DNA from: Cantharellus purpuraceus
Taxonomy: Eukaryota; Basidiomycota; Agaricomycetes; Cantharellales; Hydnaceae
Reading direction: 5' to 3'
DNA length: 64,000 bases
Assembly (NCBI GenBank): GCA_025174535.1
Contig: JALBUN010000035.1
Coordinates: 1-64,000, forward strand
Part shown: positions 60,831-64,000 of the stretch, piece after piece
Layout of the letters: each line of letters starts with the position of its first letter
Numbering within the stretch: position 1 is the first letter of the stretch
Position numbers and translations under genes: made by a program
The notes under the pieces: generated by a model
What the model was told of the DNA's origin: nothing
Seen by the model: the letters and a program-made list of their open reading frames with translations, nothing else
The model's database searches: none

Positions 60831-63800
60831 CACCCTCAGTCCTGATAAACCCCCTCCCCACGTCGTTATTACAACCACCTCAGAGTCTGATCCCGCCGAA
60901 ATCAGCGACAGCCCGTATGCCTCACATTATCGCCCCGATGCACCCATCTGGTCGCTCTACTTAAAGGAAACAGAGGCTGAGGACAAAGAATTAGTGACGC
61001 GATGGCAGAGTGGTCTTGACACTCTTTTGGTATTTGTGAGTCCAGATTTTTCATCGGCACAAGATCAAAGTCTGACGTGCTCAGGCCGGTCTGTTCGCTG
61101 GAATTCTGACTGCCTTCCTTATCGAAAGCCGGAAAGGATTGCAGGCGGATCCACAAAGCATGTTGCTGCAAGAAATCCTTTCTACTCTTCGGAACGATTT
61201 GAACGTGTCCGCATCTTCGTTTACTCCATCCACGCTGTCCTTGCATGTGAATTATCTATGGTTTACCAGCCTGACGTTTATCCTGATCGGTGCGCTGGCC
61301 GGAGTGCTCGCCAAAGGGTGGCTCACAAAGTACGCACCGGCATCTCCAGGAGTGTCTTCAAGCGATGCATGTGAGCGCCATCTTCGCGCTATTGAGGACT
61401 ACAAGTGGCATTTCGGTGCAGTCATCAGTGGCATCCCGTTCCTGACTCAGCTTTCCCTCTTCCTGTTCTTCGCAGGACTTGTTCTATTTATCTTAGACGG
61501 CAGCAGTGGAATTGGCTACACCGTTCTCGGCTTGGTCGTCATCACTGCGGCTATCTATCTCTTGGGAACAGTCTTACCGTGGTTCTCCCCAGGATGCCCA
61601 CTTCAGACAACAATGTCTGATTTTATACCGGGGATGGCAGCACTCTCACGATACAGGAAAGACCGTACTTTTTCTTACGGTATGGGAAAGCTCGACTCTA
61701 GTAAGCGTTTGTCGTTCTGGGACACGCTTGCGAATCTGCATCACAAGCCATGGCAAACGGAACTTGAAGCGGCTATCCTTACATGGGTTATCGCAAGCTC
61801 TGCTGTGGAGGAGAACATTGAAGAGGCTGTCCGGGTTGTCGCAGGCATGCCTTCGACACATTTCGACGCATGGGGAAATGTGGTGGTCAAGTCGGGTGCT
61901 GTGTCAGTACTATGCGACAGGTTCTCTCGATGCTTCAAGTGGTCTCCGGATCTCAGAATGACTACAGATAATGTCAATCAAGTCGAGGCTTATCTATATG
62001 CTCTGCTCCAAGTTGCGAAGACAGACCCCAAGCCATGCCTTAAATTATTCGGGCTGGGACAACCGTTGCATCGGTGGGATAATTTGCAGCCCTGCCTGCA
62101 CTCACTCGCGTTTTGTGTGCGTACAGAGATCCTCCTGGCGGTGAAGAAAGATGATCACCAAGAGGGCTGGGAGACAACCAAGAGAAGCTTACGGTCTATG
62201 TGTCGAACAGGGTCACCTCCAAATTTACTGAAGCAGTTGATGGATGCGGCCATTGGCAGTGTCGAAAGAGGAGGAGATTGCTTACAAAGGACGGGGGCAA
62301 TTTTGCTCTCTTTACTCGTAAAAACTGGCGGGTCCCCGCAGCAATTTGGATCATTGGTGACTGGAAGCAGCGGAGCCAACCTGGACGAGAATGTAGAATC
62401 ATCAACAAAGAGTACACGGGATGCAACAATAAAAAGGCTTTTTGCGCTGTTGAAAGACCAGGATGCTGACATCCGTGACGCAGCTTTGCTCGGACTTACG
62501 AAACTGGCCCATTTTGGTGGGTGATAGAAATCATGTGGAAGGAGTGAACAATGAAGAATAGCATAAATCAGGTGTATTCCAAGATGCGATCAAGAGTGCT
62601 GGCCCTCAACTCTGTGAATGGCTTAAGGAGAGTGACTTGGTAGTTCGAGCGGCTGGTGCGAACACTGTTGTCAAACTTGCTGAGCACCGTATGTGATGGC
62701 TCCCACTCCGCTCTTTGAGACTGATGTCCATTTGCAGCCGCATTTCATGCCGTAATCAACGTCGCTTGTCCTCACATCATAGAGCTACTCAAGGCCAGCG
62801 ATTCAGATGTCCAATCTGCTGGCGCGAGTGCAGTGAGCAACTTGGCTGAGCACCGTATGTAATGGTGCTTATCACGCTCCATGAGAAGACTGATTTTATT
62901 TCTAGCCGCATTTCATGAGACGATCAGGGCTGCTGTTCCACACATCATTGAACTGCTCCAAGATAGCACATCAGATGCCATTGAACAGCTCCAGGGCCAC
63001 CATTCAGATGTCCAATCGGCTGGTGCAAGAGCATTGAACAACCTGGTTAAGTACCGTATGGAATGTGCTCACTGTGCTCTCTGACGAGACTGATGTCCAT
63101 TTATAGCCGCATTTCATGACGTGATTAGGGGTGCTGTTCCTCACATCGTCGAACTGCTAAAGAGCAGCCACTTGTTTGCCCCATCGGCTAGTGCAAGAGC
63201 ATTGAGCAACCTGGCTGAGTACCGTATGTGATGGTGCTCACCACGCTCTCTGACACGACTGATGTACATTCTAGCCGCATTCCATGAGGCGATCAAGGGT
63301 GCTGTTCCATGCATCATTGAAATGCTCCAGGACAGGCATGATTCATCTGTCCGATCGGCTTCTGCAACTGTGCTGGGCAACCTCGCTAAGTACCGTATGT
63401 GATAGTGCTTACCGTGCTCTTTGACCAACTGACGTCCATTCCTAGCCGCATTTCATGACGCAATCAGGGATACTGTGCCTCACACCATTGAGATGATCCT
63501 GGAAATCGATTCAACGGTCCAATCAGCTGGTGCAAGTGTGTTGGGAAACCTGGCTGAGCACCGTATGTGATGGTGCTCACAACAGTTTTTGAGGAGGCTA
63601 ATGTCCCTTCTCCCTTCTAGCTGTGTTCCATGATGCGATCAGGGGTGCTTTGCCCCAGATCATCGAACTGCTCCAGCAGAGCGATCGAAGACTCCGATCA
63701 GCTGGTGCAAGAGCAATAGACAACCTGCCTATGAACTGTATGTGATGGTGCTCACAGTGCTCTTGAGGAGACTGATGTTCCTTTTAGCTGCATTTCATGA

Positions 63801-64000
63801 GGCGGTCCGAGGTGCTGTCCCATACGTCATTGAGCTGCTCAAGGACAATGACTGGTATGTCCGATCGGCTGGTGCAGAAGCATTGAGCAACCTCGCTAAG
63901 CACCGTATGTCATGGTGCTTACCATGCTCCATGAGGAGACTTATGTTTATTTCTAGCTGCATTTCATGAGGCGATCAGGGGTGCTGTTCCATACATCATT
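60830..64000 (+). CDS. DUF6535 membrane protein with C-terminal armadillo repeats (3' end beyond window)
   Basis: Coding traced as 60830?-61035, 61085-62516, 62572-62688, 62738-62854, 62906-63055, 63107-63223, 63275-63394, 63446-63562, 63621-63737, 63788-63904, 63957-. N-terminal IWSLYLKETEAEDKELVTRW, then the membrane domain: LFAGILTAFLIES, LTFILIGALAGVLAKGWL, LFLFFAGLVLFILDG and YTVLGLVVITAAIYLLGTVL, as in Agaricomycete DUF6535 proteins. A soluble helical region follows, then ARM repeats of 39 residues (AFHAVINVACPHIIELLKAS ... SAGASAVSNLAEH). The true start codon is not visible: the frame is open to 60805 without ATG, and an acceptor tttag precedes 60830. Function unknown; probably a membrane-anchored scaffold. 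Confidence 0.75.
62572..64000 (+). repeat. Tandem array of ARM-repeat exon/intron modules
   Basis: At least nine modules. Exons are 117, 117, 150, 117, 120, 117, 117, 117 nt and a ninth cut by the edge; introns 49-58 nt, all gtatg..ag and similar in sequence (gtatgtgatggtgctcac ... atgtccatttctag). Each exon starts CC or CT before GCA TTT CAT and ends in CACC or TACC, so all junctions have the same phase. Confidence 0.88.

Noticed and set aside
60902..61246. Minus-strand 114-aa ORF
   Set aside because: Complement of the DUF6535 gene exons, which have splice sites and membrane segments on the + strand.
62572..64000. CRISPR-like regularly spaced repeats
   Set aside because: Repeat and spacer lengths match ARM exons and introns with GT..AG borders and constant phase; the genome is eukaryotic.

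Overview
The window is eukaryotic and almost certainly from a basidiomycete fungus (Agaricomycetes). The grounds are introns of about 50-60 nt, microexons, a DUF6535-type membrane protein with armadillo repeats, a nine-exon secreted Cys protein, and many chromodomain-bearing Ty3/gypsy (chromovirus) and Ty1/copia elements. No bacterial operon, rRNA, tRNA or CRISPR array was seen. Most of the 64 kb is transposable-element sequence in nested layers. Only a few host genes remain: a truncated membrane-protein gene (1-642), a phosphotransferase-like gene (36.8 kb), a secreted-protein gene (38.8-39.8 kb), a decayed ARM-repeat paralogue (34-35.5 kb) and a DUF6535/ARM gene running off the right edge (60.8-64 kb).

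Families named here. G1: Ty3/gypsy, 362-bp LTR (TGTCAGGG..CCTCACA), gag/PR/RT-RH-IN-chromodomain plus a third ORF. G2: Ty3/gypsy, ~525-bp LTR (TGTTATGA..GCGTAACA), with an antisense Zn2Cys6/coiled-coil gene between pol and the 3' LTR. P: Ty3/gypsy, ~270-bp LTR (TGTAAG..CTTACA), whose interior is studded with short hairpins. G3: a further element with a G1-like third ORF. C and C2: ~710-760-bp LTRs with TGTT..AACA ends, mostly solo. D: copia-type LTRs containing an intron-like segment. F: 375-bp solo LTR. M: ~560-bp MITE-like element with 14-bp inverted ends and 5-bp target duplications.

Layout. 0.7-9.0 kb: two decayed minus-strand G2 elements, a P remnant and nested C LTRs. 9.0-9.7 kb: 5' end of a copia element (LTR, half-tRNA-like PBS, start of gag). 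9.7-12.5 kb: G2 3' end with the antisense gene. 12.5-18.4 kb: an AT-rich island with an M element, a DDE transposase ending in a chromodomain, a Crinkler-like nuclease-fold ORF and unknown ORFs. 18.5-25.9 kb: a G2 5' end and a heavily CpG-decayed G1 copy. 25.9-31 kb: G3 end and a P element carrying nested C and M insertions. 31-34 kb: broken copia sequence. 34-40.6 kb: low-copy region with host genes. 41.4-47.8 kb: a complete young G1 element with LTRs that read as identical and TSD GTCAC. 48.0-58.8 kb: a P element holding a solo F LTR (TSD ACAGT), which holds a G2 provirus (TSD GAATT), which holds an M element, a solo C2 LTR (TSD TGGAC) and a solo G1 LTR (TSD TTCAT); the same P element also carries a solo C LTR (TSD CTGAA). 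59-64 kb: a solo G2 LTR, minisatellite and host genes.

Most notable signals: (i) two unrelated LTRs in which an exon-intron-exon block is followed by its own spliced copy; (ii) a solo G1 LTR lacking exactly a 59-nt GT..AG segment; (iii) an antisense zinc-cluster gene with its own TATA inside G2; (iv) a third ORF with its own TATA in G1, shared with G3; (v) hairpin-studded coding DNA in P; (vi) an ARM-repeat exon/intron array of near-identical ~168-bp units.
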